A stretch of 64,000 nucleotides of DNA from Telmatactis stephensoni. Lineage: Eukaryota; Cnidaria; Anthozoa; Actiniaria; Isophelliidae. Of this stretch, positions 1 to 10,552 are shown in pieces. The DNA is taken from assembly GCA_029948255.1 (NCBI GenBank), contig JALIZF010001531.1, positions 1 through 64,000 of the forward strand, given 5' to 3'. Within the stretch, counting starts at the first letter, position 1. Every line of letters begins with the position of its first letter. The position numbers and the translations under genes were made by a program. The notes under the pieces are model-generated. The model saw only the letters and a list, made by a program, of their open reading frames with translations, did not search any database and was not told the origin of the DNA.

Positions 1-414
1 AGTAAGTGTTTATAATTAATGTTAGTCCTTGTTAACTCTAGATATGAGAGTAGGTGGGTACTTGACATATGATTGCAAGAGAGATAATAAATATGAATTG
101 AAAGGGGGATTGGTGTTCTCCATTTACTCTATGGGTAGTGCACTATTTTAGTGAATGAACATGTGTAACTATCTTGTTGTTTATCATATTTTCAAAATTA
201 ATTAACATATATTCTCTCAATTCTTCATAGGAAGAAAAGGAGAAACATTGCTGATCATACAGTCTGTTATACATGCATTTATACTCTATGAATAAAATTA
301 TCATATCTATTTAATGTACAATATTAGATAATTATATACTGATCCAAAATAGGATCCAAAAGGGAAAATAGGGATCCAAATGTTTTAGAAGCGTAGTGTT
401 CATGTTCTTTAATT
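1..414. other. Unassigned A+T-rich stretch
   Basis: No coding, RNA or clear repeat structure recognised. A short direct echo of 'ggatccaaa' occurs near 340-380. Confidence 0.5.
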
Positions 415-602
415 AACAAATAGAACAGCTTTTTCCATGCTCCGTTCAGTAATACAGCACGCAGGAAGTGACAAAAGCACGAAAGAAGTGTAAGGAGAGC
501 ACGAGCCATAGACGAGTGCTCTCTACACTTCTTGAGTGCTTTCGGCACTTCCTAAGTGCTGCATTACTGAACGGAGCACAGAAAAAGATGTTCTATTTGT
601 TT
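415..602. repeat. Foldback (MITE-like) hairpin element
   Basis: Two arms of about 90 bp are imperfect reverse complements: 415-507 (contains 'gctccgttcagtaatacagc') and 513-602 (contains 'gctgcattactgaacggagc'). The loop is only a few bases. This is typical of a foldback MITE. A related, partly decayed sequence ('gctccgttctctgataaagc') follows at about 700-745, and a distant relative lies near 25735-25800. Confidence 0.8.
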
Positions 603-829
603 TATTATATATCTTAAAGTAAATATTCAAGGGAAAAATTTCAATTTTCTCCATACAAAAATTCAAAAGGAGCTCGCACTGCTGACATCAGAGCTGTGCT
701 CCGTTCTCTGATAAAGCACAGCTTTTAGCCAATCAGAGCACGCGTATCGACAAGGGTATATAATAATCTGATTTAGAAATAATATTTGCATATTTCTATT
801 GTTGATACGGTTTTGAAGACATTACAAAT

Positions 830-1345
830 ATGATACATATTTGTAAAATATACTTTTTATCTATGTTGTATCTATTTTGAAGCTATGTAATTGCTATTTT
901 TTAGGAATACTCATTTTGATTCCTATAACTATCATGCTATGTTATGACTATTCAAAAGCTGTGAAATTCATATTTTGAATGTATTTAGTATATACTTTTT
1001 TTCTATGTTATATCTATTTTGTAGCTATGTAATTCATATTATTAAGTCTATAAAGCCATGGATAAGGGCAAATTATACCTATTAAAGATCTATTTTAAAA
1101 CTATGCTAAGACTATTTATTTTGCTTCCAGAACATAATATTATTATTAATAGCTTTTACATAGACTATGTAATGGTTCCAAAAACATAGTGAAAAAATAG
1201 GATTTCTTATGCAGTTACATAGGCAACTAATAGGAATAACATAATTTTACATAGTATAGCCAACATAGTTATAAAATATACCACACATAGCATTTAAATA
1301 GTCTATGGACATAGCTTTTACATAGGAAAAAAATAGTGTTTGATT
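830..1345. repeat. Repeat-rich block with direct and inverted 'ctatgtaat' motifs
   Basis: The left half has a direct repeat about 135 bp apart (around 857 and 993), both reading close to 'ctatgttgtatctattttg' then 'agctatgtaat'. The right half (1135-1340) carries the same motif in the opposite sense ('ttacatag', 'cttttacatag') many times. The overall picture is a large decayed foldback element. No ORF is associated. Confidence 0.55.
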
Positions 1346-1539
1346 CTGCAAGGGAAGATAAAGATCTATGATTTCCAAAAAGAATTATTTCAATAGTTAT
1401 TTTCAATAAGTAAATAAATAAATAATAACAATCATAAATAATCTTCTACAGCAGATCCACGTAGTGCCTATTCTTCTGCTGGCACTCACACTCACTACCT
1501 CTACATTGAATATCTTGCATATATCGCTCGACTCACATG

Positions 1540-1625
1540 TTGATTTTTTCTGAGGAAGGAAAAACTGGAGAACCTGGAGGAAAAAAAAACCCTTGTGGCA
1601 TGGTAGAGAACAACACATCAAACAA
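1540..1625. repeat. Dispersed repeat, copy 1
   Basis: The segment ending 'ggcatggtagagaacaacac' is shared, with about 80 percent similarity over some 85 bp by eye, with 22462-22550. Both copies contain 'actcacatgt' on the left and a purine-rich middle. Family not recognised. Confidence 0.6.
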
Positions 1626-1629
1626 ACTT

Positions 1630-1792
1630 AATAGACCCGAAGCATGATGACATTTTACCACTTCTCTATACCAGAATCCTTTTCAAAAAGTATTGTATTC
1701 TCAAAGGAATTTAGAATTTGAATATGAAAGGTTTTTTAAAGGGATTCTGGTATAGAGAGGGGGGTAAAATGTCATCACGCTTCGGGTCTATT
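1630..1792. mobile_element. MITE with about 60-bp terminal inverted repeats
   Basis: The left end 'aatagacccgaagcatgatg' is mirrored by the right end 'catcacgcttcgggtctatt'; the arms continue through 'ccagaatcc' to a short spacer. Total length is about 163 bp, with no coding capacity. The superfamily is undetermined, because A/T-rich flanks hide the target duplication. Its outer bases ('tagaccc') resemble those of the MITE at 63521-63660. Confidence 0.8.
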
Positions 1793-1799
1793 TACTAAG

Positions 1800-2230
1800 G
1801 CCGGTGTGATCTCAAAAACCTCATAACTAACATATGTGGATAAACTCCTGCTGACATCGAACTCTGCAAAGAGGCATGCGTCAAAATCTGAATAATCGGC
1901 TCTAAACACAAAGGAAAAATCTATTTTGAAATATAAGAAGGAATTGTTCCTAAATTTATTCAGTCTTCTGAAAATGTATACTTTTATGGGGCATGTTTTG
2001 ATTTTAATGATTTTTCATGAATAGCTGATCTTTTTCTTGCCAATTCAGGGGTGCATCTTTCTACAACTTTGCAGTACCGATTGACTTGCCATCCTCCATT
2101 TTGTAAACTACCAAGTAACCAAGCCTATTATTTTGATAAAATTATTTTAAAAATGAAACATTAAGTCATAGAGTGATTACAGAAAAATCGTGAAATAAAA
2201 ATGGAATGTTAGTTCAAAAGAAAACAATAG
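1800..2230. other. Unassigned stretch
   Basis: No supported gene or repeat. A pyrimidine-rich acceptor-like 'ctacaactttgcag' near 2070 is not followed by a convincing exon. Confidence 0.4.
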
Positions 2231-2300
2231 ATGGCACAGTTGGTTAGGGCTTGGCCTTTAGTGTGAGAGATCCCTGCTCAATTCAATTCATTTGGATTTT
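2231..2300 (+). repeat. tRNA-derived SINE-like remnant
   Basis: An A-box-like 'tggcacagttgg' and, about 40 bp downstream, a B-box-like 'gctcaattc' keep the spacing of an internal pol III promoter. The acceptor stem cannot be formed, so this is a tRNA-derived repeat remnant and not a tRNA gene. Confidence 0.4.
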
Positions 2301-2827
2301 TAAGGGATTTTTTTTCAAATCCTCTCCCCTTGACTGTATTAAACCCCCTTATGGGACCTTTATTGATAGGTACATCATGTATATTACCGGTACATATTAT
2401 TTGCAAAAAATTGTCAATATGGCTATGACATCTCTTCAAAAAATTGAAGTTCCCATTTTTTGTATGTTCATGCAGTGTTAATTTGGGATCTAACATGTAG
2501 AATCTAGTCTTAAAGGCTTTATTTTTCATTTCTGAAACAAGCAGGAATGACGAGGCCACAATTTGAGGCCTTTTGTATTCAGCACTTTAAACTTTTGATT
2601 ATTATTTATAACACTTGTTAATATAAGTGGTAGTGTTTTGGAGGACATTATATAATTGTTTTCATATTTTAAAGTTTCTCTTTTGGTTTGCAAATATTTT
2701 GTTTGGATATTGTTCAGTAATAATTTTTTTGTTCGTTGTTGTTTTAATACATGTATAAAGTTAACAATTATTACTTTGATGTAAATTTCAAACAAGAGTG
2801 CTTTAATTTGTTTTGTATATTTTGCAG

Positions 2828-2938
2828 AATTCCAGCAATGCTCCTCCGCCACCTCCTGGGCTCTTTGAAAAAGAGAAATCCCTTGTCTTCAAAGACAAAA
2901 ATGGTAGAACAATAACAACAACTTTATTGTCAAAGTAG
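2828..2938 (+). CDS. Possible 3' coding exon, proline-run protein
   Basis: A good polypyrimidine tract and acceptor ('ttgtatattttgcag') precede an open stretch of 36 codons ending in TAG. The peptide starts with a proline run (APPPPPG), then a charged part containing FEKEKSLVFKDKNGRTI. If real it would be the last coding exon of a host gene whose upstream exons lie outside the window or were not recognised. No family assigned. The minus-strand ORFs over the same stretch look like shadows. Confidence 0.3.
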   Translation, partial: NSSNAPPPPPGLFEKEKSLVFKDKNGRTITTTLLSK

Positions 2939-3030
2939 CTGACAAGTTTGATGCAGAAAATATCACTGGATATCCTGCATATCATTGTAAACCTCCATGG
3001 TAGAGAAAGACAGTAGTAAGAGGTTTGCAA

Positions 3031-4020
3031 ATAAAACTCCTAAGGATATTGGGTGTAAAAGTGATTGTGATTTTCAAAAAAACGTTTTAACTATTTATAA
3101 ATTCTGAATGAAACTTCTAATTTATAATCAGCAATTTTTAATTATCTTAATTTCTGTCAATTCTGTTCTTAGTAAAGTTGAAAATGACAAAAATTATTTC
3201 ATTCAGAACCTACATTGATTAAATTAAGTTTTTGTGAACTAGAACTAATTAATATGGTCAGTTTTTAACTTTTGATTGAATCATGCATTAGTCCAACCAG
3301 TTTCTGTACAATCCTTGTACATGTAGTTGAGGTGTCAAATGGTCAAGATGAGACTGCCAGACAAGGCATATATTTGTGAATGAATTTGAGACACTTTTTG
3401 TTGATTTCTGTTGTTTTCAAAATTTGAGACTCTGAGGCAGTCTGTAGTGAAAAATTAAGACAACTAGAGCCTTGAAATTTAACACAAATTTTTGAGGACT
3501 GATTTTGTGGGGAGCCATTCTGTTCTACCGTTTTGTTTAAGGATTAATAATTTGTCATGATTGTTTTGTACTGCAACTACTGAAAAATTAAATAGCCATA
3601 GGCCATTGAATGGCAAAACAATTTTTTTATATAATGACTTTTGATTTGCCCAAGGGACTAACATTTTATTGGCAATCAAATTATTACCAAATGAATCAAT
3701 TTCATTTATTGGACAGAATTGATAATTTCTTTAGGAGATCGTATAAATTTAGATATACATCTTGCCCAAGCACAGAGAAAGAAAGCTATTTGGAAAAATA
3801 TGCAAAGAAGGTCATGTTTTAAAACACGCTTAAAAAGAACAAAAAAAAAACAAGCTTACTTCGCAAAAGAGAACATAACTACTACCATGAGTCAATACAG
3901 AGCGCTACAAGCAAGCACTCATATTAAATCATTGTTTATTTTCTTAGTCCTGAATGAATGAATCACAATCATTATTTCATGTTTTAATTATTTTGTACAT
4001 TTTCACATTTGTTCAATCTT
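3031..4020. other. Unassigned stretch
   Basis: No supported gene. The short ORFs between 3479 and 3961 have no recognisable domain. The stretch ends with 'aataaagacctttgttatta', a microsatellite-tailed end of the sort seen at the 3' end of non-LTR retrotransposons, so part of 3.7-4.0 kb may be retrotransposon 3' UTR. Confidence 0.35.
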
Positions 4021-4025
4021 TTTAA

Positions 4026-4080
4026 TAAAGACCTTTGTTATTATTATTATTGTTGTTGTTGTTATTATTGATTGATTGAT
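4026..4080. repeat. Compound microsatellite (ATT)n(GTT)n(ATTG)n
   Basis: Simple repeats 'ttattattattatt', 'gttgttgttgtt' and 'attgattgattgat' run together. Such tracts commonly end animal non-LTR retrotransposons; this one may be the tail of a decayed copy upstream. Confidence 0.8.
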
Positions 4081-4149
4081 CAGTGTTGGTGATTGTGTGA
4101 GGGGAGAAGAGTTGGGTTTGTTTGCTTATGTCAAAGAGAGTGACGAGTG

Positions 4150-4700
4150 GATTTTAATGGTGGTTTGGGAGTCGTTGCAGGTTGGACAGTCAAAGAAGGA
4201 GTACAAGAAGAGAGCACAGAAGGAGAGGAGGGAGAATTTCCTGTAGAAGAGGTTGCATGGGAAATTCATGAGGGATGTGAGTGAGGTGGCTAATGAGCAG
4301 TCTTGGCAGTGGTTTTAAAAGGGCAGGGTGTCTAGGTAAAGGCACCGAGGGGTTTGTCTGTGCAGCACAGGAACAAGCTCTGAGGACAAGGTTTTTCCGG
4401 GCCACCATCCAGAAGGAAGCCGTTGATCCAAAGTACAGGGTTTGTGGAAAGGAGGTGGAGTCGGTTGGACATTTGGCGAGTGGTTGTAGTGTTTTGGCTC
4501 AGAAACAGTATAAGAAGGGATATGATCGGATGGGGTTGAGGGTGTATTGGGAGTTGTGTTGGAAGTATTGGATGAAGTGTGCTGATGTGTGGTATAAGGG
4601 GGTTCCAGACATGGCTGCTTCATTGTGGACATTAGGTTACTCAGTCCCCATGCGGTATGATAAGCACGCGCGGCATTGCTATGTGGGACCATCCTCTTAG
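4150..4700 (+). pseudogene. Non-LTR retrotransposon ORF2 C-terminal remnant
   Basis: From about 4370 to 4620 the plus frame encodes the characteristic tail of a non-LTR polymerase protein: the block AAQEQALRTRFF, then a Cys/His motif (CRVCGKEVESVGHLASGC), then LAQKQYKKGYDRM and a W-rich stretch ending WYKGVPD. This arrangement (CxxC, H, C spacing) is known to me from C-terminal regions of invertebrate non-LTR elements. Upstream, 4190-4320 encodes related sequence in another frame with two stops (after ENFL and WQWF), and the expected downstream part drifts out of frame after 4620. No endonuclease or reverse transcriptase is present, so this is a 5'-truncated, frameshifted fragment. The opposite-strand ORF at 4315-4731 is its shadow. 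Confidence 0.7.
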
Positions 4701-4740
4701 CAACCAAAATGGTGCTCAATTTGAAAAACAAACTTCAAAA

Positions 4741-5061
4741 ACCTTGCCGCTTTACGTGAAATATATTTAAACTATCGAAAAAAACAATTTTTTTATAGCT
4801 TCCCAATCATATAAACTACAACCATGTGAAGTGGGAAACCAAAATTGTTTTTCTAAGGAGAGAAAAAATGGCTTAAACGAGTTAGGTTGTCGATCGTGGG
4901 TTGTTTTTGTTTTCGCCAAAAGGCTTTTGCAAGCATTACGTCTGACAACAACTTGAACTTTTTCAGGATAAAGGTAAAACACTTTTAAAATCTTTAATTC
5001 TTGTACTTTTCGTGGCAAGTACTCGTTAATTGCTAACTATTTTTTGTGAGTGTACAAATAG
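4741..5061. other. Unassigned stretch, 5' flank of the RAG1-N-like gene
   Basis: No gene recognised. The minus-strand ORF at 4767-5018 has no recognisable domain. Confidence 0.4.
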
Positions 5062-5070
5062 CTTTGTTTT

Positions 5071-5850
5071 CAGCTTCGTCTATTTCGAGATACAGAGAGA
5101 TACGAAGATACAAAGACTGATACAGAGATACAAAGATACAAAGATACAGATATCAAATTTCAAAATAAAATCGTATATTTTGTATTCTTTCTTTTATAAC
5201 TTGACCTTTGTTGTTTCATCCATCATATCAGTCACACAACATATAGCCTCGATTAGCCAAACAGAGAAGAATCAACAATAACTTGGCGGATTGAATTGAT
5301 TCCAAATATACAAAAACTGACTACAGTAAAGAAGCGAATTAAAGACTGGTCATCGGAAAGAACATTTTTTTTCTTTATACCATGTAACTGTGTTAGTCTC
5401 ACAACGTCTCTAAACCGGGCTCTCTAAACAAGTTAGCGAGCTGGAGGGGGGGTACTACTACCACCCCAACTTGGGTGGGGGTGTGCCGCCTGCTCCTCAA
5501 AACCCTGACCCTATCCCAGACCTAAATTTTGATTTTACATACCCTACCCCAGACTACGACCAACGAATTGTATACCCTACCCCAGACTAAGAACCCTAAG
5601 AAAGTAAGAAAATTAAAATAAATCAAAAGCACGTTTGTATTTGCCGACTGCGTAAAAACGTGACCCTGCCTGTCCCAGACGAAAACTTTATCCTATCCCA
5701 GACAAAAACGCTACCCTATCCCAGACAAAACATCAAAAAATGATACCCTACCCCAGACTCGAAAGCCAAAAAAAATACCCTCTCGGGCGGCACATACCTG
5801 TATAGCAAATATAGGGGAGTATATCTTCGTATCTCAAAATAGACGAAGCC
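5071..5850. mobile_element. Mutator-like nonautonomous insertion with 9-bp target duplication
   Basis: The left end 'gcttcgtctatttcgagata' (from 5073) and the right end 'tatctcaaaatagacgaagc' (to 5849) are near-perfect terminal inverted repeats. The element is flanked by the identical 9-mer 'ctttgtttt' at 5062-5070 and 5851-5859. A 9-bp target duplication is typical of Mutator-like elements (established knowledge); the family call is inference. There is no transposase inside. The interior holds a 'gatacaaa' minisatellite (5090-5155) and an array of a degenerate 'ccctaccccagac' motif (5506-5758). It lies just upstream of the first codon of the RAG1-N-like gene. Confidence 0.75.
5506..5758 (+). 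repeat. Irregular array of 'taccctaccccagac' motif
   Basis: Seven copies of a 15-17 bp motif ('accctaYcccagac') at about 5506, 5539, 5571, 5661 (variant 'tgaccctgcctgtcccagac'), 5690, 5711 and 5743. Spacing is irregular (21-90 bp), so it is not a simple tandem satellite. All copies point the same way. It lies inside the Mutator-like insertion and could be subterminal binding-site clustering; that role is inference. Confidence 0.75.
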
Positions 5851-5906
5851 CTTTGTTTTGGAGTAATTTTGAAGGTGCTATATCACGCTTATTGTTGCAA
5901 TTTCAG

Positions 5907-6817
5907 ATGTCGCTTTTGGAGTTTCACCTGGACTTTTTAAAAAAATCGTGCAGAGTTTGTGGTTTCTACAAAGGTGAAAGCGTGATGATAGGTTCCACAA
6001 ACTTTCGAAAGGCTCGCTTAATGCGAAAGTGTTCTCTGCTTTTGGTATTGATATATCGGATGACAAAAACATCATCCATCTCACATTTGTAACAATTGCT
6101 TCGCTAAGTGTGTTAAAGCGGACGCTGATGACTCTTATAAAACGGCTACATTGACAGTTAATTGGATCGAACACTGTGATACTAATTGCAGTACTTGTAA
6201 ATTGCATGAAAGCAAGTTACGAGGAGGGAGAAAAAGGAAGTTTACAAAAGGAAGAGGTCGGCCAAAACAGCTACGTTTATTGACAGGTCTACAAAATCAA
6301 CCAATTTACATACCCCCAAGCATTATCCCTCAACCTATTATCAATGAAATGCCCCCTCTATCACGCTTTTCCAATCCCCCAGAAGAACTCAAATGCCCAA
6401 TCTGCAGAGAAATTGTTGAACGTCCAATACAAACCGAATGTCAACACGTGTTTTGTTTGAATTGTATAAAAGAGTGCCTACTCCATACGGGAAACCTGGC
6501 AAAATGTCCAATGTGCACTATGTTTATATCCCTGGCAATTTCTGCAAAGTTCCTAGAATAGTACTCAACATCTTATCGTCTCTGTTGGTAACCTGTAAAA
6601 TCTGTAAAAAGCTGTTTCAGCTAGATCGACTTGAACAGCATGAACGACAGTGTAAAACATACGTGCCAGTTTTACTTTCAAAGCCTTTGACTGAGGTACT
6701 TGAGACACCAAGGGACAAACCACTCACCGTAGAGGAAGAACGTCTAGCCACGCATTTGATTAAACACAACTAAACATGTCTTCGAATTCACAAGTTGTCT
6801 TACAAACGGGAGGAACA
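5907..6817 (+). pseudogene. RAG1-N-like gene, exon 1: zinc modules, RING, C2H2-like finger
   Basis: ATG at 5907 is followed by FHLDFLKKSCRVCGFYKGE, the first Cys pair. After a frameshift near 5990 and another near 6070 come HICNNCFAKCVKAD and EHCDTNCSTCKLHESKL, then a basic linker (RGGRKRKFTKGRGRPKQ, possible nuclear localisation signal). At 6385-6525 lies a C3HC4 RING: CPIC, CQHVFCLNCI, CPMC. A third frameshift near 6545 precedes CKICKKLFQLDRLEQHERQC, matching the finger after the RING in RAG1. The frame ends at TAA 6771; the short tail to the donor at 6818 (ACA|GTAAGT) is open only in another frame. Order and spacing of these modules match the RAG1 N-terminal region; a generic RING protein is the alternative, less likely given the downstream exons. 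Confidence 0.72.
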
Positions 6818-7133
6818 GTAAGTAATAGGTGGGTTCACACTAACGTTCTTAAGTAGGTCTAAAGTATACTTGGGTTGTACTTGTAGTGTGAATGGTTTTT
6901 GGTCAGCTCAAGTAACATACTTTGTAGTTATGGTTACGCCTGCTCTTCAAAGAAGCCGAAGTATGTCTCCAAGTAGAACGAAACCTATCCTTTAGGCATT
7001 CCTAATCCCTTATATAAACTGCAAATGTCATCATACCTGTCATCAAATGGCTCTCGGGTAGTGTATTACACGCTGGTAATTTACATACCTTGACCTTTTG
7101 GCGTAACTTTCACGGTGAGCAGTAACTACAGCA

Positions 7134-8288
7134 ATGGATCGCCATTTCTACGGAAGGACCGGGAATATTCCACTTGACCCCTCTCTAGACTACAACTTTA
7201 TGTAAGTTTTAAAAATGATATATATTTTTTGAAGAAAAGTCTGAAATTTATAGGCTGAAATACATCTAAATGAACTTTGCTTTATCACAAATGTGTTTCT
7301 CTTTTACAGGAATAATCTAAACTCTCAACCACGACCAACGACCAATCCACCAGCACCATCGTCCCAATTTGGGGGAGGCTATTTTGTTTGGCCAAGCCAA
7401 TGGCAAGGTGAAGCGATGCCAGGTCCCTCACGATTAGTTCATGATCAAGCAGACCAACAATCCTTACGTGGACCTCGTGGCACGACACGCAGTTCTAGTC
7501 CTGCTACCAATTGCAACACCGAACCGAGCGAGCCACAACAGAGAAAAAAAGCGGTTGGTTGGTCAGAGCCAGAGACACTAGAGCTTATTGAGGCTTAGGG
7601 ATCAAATTATTCCAATCTCAAGAAAGCTTCCAATAAGGAGAAAACCAAAATATGGAATGCCATATATCTAACATACAAACGTGGATGGGTCAACTCTGAA
7701 AGGACTTTGCCGCAAATAAAGAAACGAATACAAACCCTGGAATATGAGTTTAAGAGTGCAAAGCAGAAGTCACGGAACACGGGAGAGGAAGGGATTAAAA
7801 AAATCAAGGAGGGATTCCCATATTTTGACCATTTTGATGAGATTATGGGCCACCGAGATAGCATAGATCCCGATAAGATGGAGCTGGAGGGAAGTTCAGT
7901 GTTTGGAACGGACACAGAGCCATGTACCTCAGCACTTTCAAGTTCATCTGACTCTCCTCCCGACACTCCAAATGCACCAAGCACATCCTCCGATGGCAAT
8001 GAAAAGACGAATGATAAGAACAAAACAGATTCCTCGCCTGTCACAGCTGGTAAAGAAAAAGGGAAGAGGAGTACTAGAAAAAGACGCAGAGAGAATGAAG
8101 ATGAGACAAGTGAATGGAACGAGAGATTTATGGAAATGTGGGAGAGGGGCGTAAAAGAGGATAATGCCCGTTTCGAGCAGTGCCTCGAAGCCTTCCAGGA
8201 AAGCCAGAATAAACAGATGAAACAGACAAATGAGATTTTGGCTGGTTTTCAAGGAATCTTCAAAAATTTGTTATCCAAAAAGGACTAG
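7134..8288 (+). pseudogene. Harbinger Myb/SANT-like DNA-binding protein gene (one premature stop)
   Basis: Two exons. Exon 1 (7134-7201) starts MDRHFYGRTGNIPLDPSLDY and ends AT|GTAAGT; the intron 7202-7309 ends 'cttttacag'; exon 2 runs from 7310 to the stop at 8288, and joining restores an ATG codon at the junction. The N-terminal part is low-complexity. A Myb/SANT (trihelix-like) domain begins at KKAVGWSEPETLELIE (about 7550) and continues through KTKIWNAIYLTYKRGW and LPQIKKRIQTLEYEFK. The C-terminus is acidic then basic and coiled (FEQCLEAFQESQNKQMKQ). One in-frame TAG at 7596-7598 interrupts the domain; the frame is otherwise open to 8288. In this superfamily the protein helps the transposase bind the ends and enter the nucleus (established knowledge). 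Confidence 0.82.
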
Positions 8289-8826
8289 ATAGGAGTATTT
8301 TGTTTTGTCTTGTAAGTACAGCTCCTTTGTGGATTTCATAGCCTTTTCCATTTAATATAATATTGTTAATGTTCACAAATAGTTTACAAATATACAAATT
8401 GTTATGAAACAAGATCTAATTTAGTGATTTATTATTTTTATTGAAATACTATATTGCCTTTGTCTTTGAATCAAAATGAAAATTAACAATTACTATACGT
8501 TATCAGCAATCATAGAAATAATAATATAGTTGAATATATATAAGCATCAATAAAGTTCAATATTGAATGAAATGAAAGCGAAATTATGAACTATAATAAA
8601 ACATTGTTGTGAGATAAAAACGTTTTAGCAACAACAACAAATTGAGCCCTTTCTTAAAATTTCATATACACCGTCAATTGAGCCTTGGCCTTGTGTCTTC
8701 TTTGCCTTGTATGTCCATGATTGGACATTTTTTTTTCTTTTGACAGAGTTTATTTATTAAATTTATTAGAATGGGACAGGGAAAATTTAGGGCCCTTTAG
8801 AAATACAAGGACAGGATTGTTTTCTT

Positions 8827-10087
8827 TTATAAATTGTCCCATACATAGTCTTTTAGCGCATCCCGTATGTTTTCGCCGTTTCCTAAACCACCTCCGTCGT
8901 CGTCAGAACTGTCGTCGTCGGAACTGCCGTCATCCCCTCCGTCATACAAGTCACCCCTCTCAATACAGATGTTGTGTAGAACACAAGCTGCAATCACTGT
9001 GGTCTTCAGGCTGTAGCTGTTAAGTCTCTGTTCTACTTTCTTCAAAAGAATTCTCCAGCGGCATTTCAGCGTACCAAATGCATGTTCGACGACTGCTCTT
9101 AAAGCGCTAAACTTTCGATTAAACTTTCGTTGCTCTTGCGTTAAACGACCCCTATCAAGCGTATGGCTTAATTAGCCATGGTTTCAGTGCGTATGCACTG
9201 TCGGCTGCAAAAAGTGGACCTACTTCAACGCCATTTATTGCTTTTGTTGGACCAACAAGTATTTGTTGGTTTTCAGCCATATCAAAAAGCCCACTCAGTC
9301 TAAATCGCGCATCATGAATACTGCCAGGGTAACCCGCAGAAGCATGAATAAACTTCATGTCCTTGTCGACTATACCCTGTAAGTTTATACTGTAATGTTG
9401 CTTTCTATTGTAATAGTCTTCACGGTTTTCTGGAGGTGCGTTAATTTCAATATGACAACCATCTACGACTCCCACTACTTGAGGTATCCCAAACTTGTCT
9501 TCGAAAGCATCTATATTGTCTTGTATCTCCTGGCGAGTAGTTGGAAACAAAATATACTGGTTCTTCAGACGTGCTAGAGCTCTCTCGAACTCTCCACAAA
9601 TGCACTTTGCTGTTGATTTGCCGTAGCCAAATTGAAGCCCACAGGTTCGATAGCTGTTGCCTGTTGCAAGACGCCAAAGAGCGAGAGCTACCCTCTCTTC
9701 GACACTAACCGGCTCACGCATCCGTGTCACGTCCTTTTGCAAGTCTCCCCTTACAAGGTCACAAATGTACTCAAATGTTGGTCGAGTTAGGCGAAACTGC
9801 TCCTTCCATAAAATGTCTAAATTGGGATTGGCTAGCAAAGTCCTAAACCAGAGCTGTAGTCTTGGCCAAGCCCAAGCCCTTCGATTCAATGGGTAGACTA
9901 TTCTGCGATTGCGTTGCAGTTCTCGAAAGAACAGCAACATTTGTCTGTTTCGTTGCCTCACTCTCAAAGCCTGCTGTACTAAAATAAATAAGAATGCTTG
10001 TTGTTGAGTGCTAGCCTGTTGTTGAAGTAGCATAAACAGTAGAAATAGCAGTAAAGGTCCACATGTATGTAAATTTTGAGGACGCAT
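8827..10087 (-). pseudogene. Harbinger DDE transposase (one frameshift)
   Basis: The frame opens with ATG at 10087 and reads about 310 residues: a hydrophobic/Gln-rich start, a helix-turn-helix-like region (WRLATGNSYRTCGLQFGYGK), then the nuclease fold. The first catalytic Asp is in VVGVVDGCHIEI, the second in FAADSAYALKPWL. The frame stops at 9155; a one-base shift near 9150-9165 leads into a continuing frame with RGRLTQEQRKFN and the catalytic Glu in RAVVEHAFGTLK, then CVLHNIC, a run of Asp/Ser, and the end at 8827. These are the DDE_Tnp_4 (Harbinger) landmarks. The single frameshift is either real inactivation or an assembly indel. It catalyses cut-and-paste transposition of the enclosing element. 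Confidence 0.9.
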
Positions 10088-10552
10088 GTTTTAAAATTAT
10101 ATATTCCGAGTACAAGTTAAACTACGGCCATGTGCACATTGATGACAAGTTAATTGACAGTTCAAAGCATAAGTAATATGCTTAGGAAGTTGTGTGAACG
10201 CTTACATCTTTTAAGTAAACACGGTTCCCCTAAGTACTACTTTGGTATTTCATGTACTTTAGACCTACTTAAAAGCCAGTGTGAACCACCTAATAATTGT
10301 TATTTATAATTAAAGCTACTTTAGACTGAGAGCAATAAACCCGTGAAACACTATTAAGTCATTAACTTATACTAATAAAATAGACGCAAAAGAAAACAAA
10401 GGATTTAGTCAGTAATAACTTGCAATGTATTCACTGGTTTACTGCGCTAACCCTATTACTAATTTATTTTGAAAATGTGGCAGATGTACTATAGAATGGT
10501 GCTTATGTAATAAAAGTTAAAATATTAATGAACTTCAAACATTCAACTGCAG

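Larger units (their letters stand above)
6828..10290. mobile_element. PIF/Harbinger DNA transposon, full-length, inserted in intron 1
   Basis: The ends are inverted repeats of about 40 bp: left 'ggtgggttcacactaacg' then 'cttaagtaggtctaaagta'; right 'tactttagacctacttaa' then 'gccagtgtgaaccacc'. Both ends abut 'taata' (6823-6827 and 10291-10295); because of the palindromic TA the exact 3-bp duplication (AAT or TAA) is ambiguous. It carries the two genes expected of Harbinger elements, divergently placed on opposite strands: a Myb/SANT-like protein and a DDE transposase. Each has one visible lesion, so this copy is probably dead as read. It sits ten bases after the exon 1 donor of the host gene. 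Confidence 0.88.

Noticed and set aside
4315..4731. 138-codon minus-strand ORF
   Set aside because: It lies antisense to the recognisable non-LTR C-terminal fragment and has low-complexity composition; a shadow frame.
5506..5758. Interstitial telomere-like sequence, because of 'accctaccc'
   Set aside because: The motif is 15 bp, ends in 'cccagac' and is irregularly spaced, unlike tandem 6-mer telomere DNA.
7607..8252. Long minus-strand ORFs over the Myb/SANT gene
   Set aside because: Shadows of the plus-strand coding exon, which has a recognisable domain.
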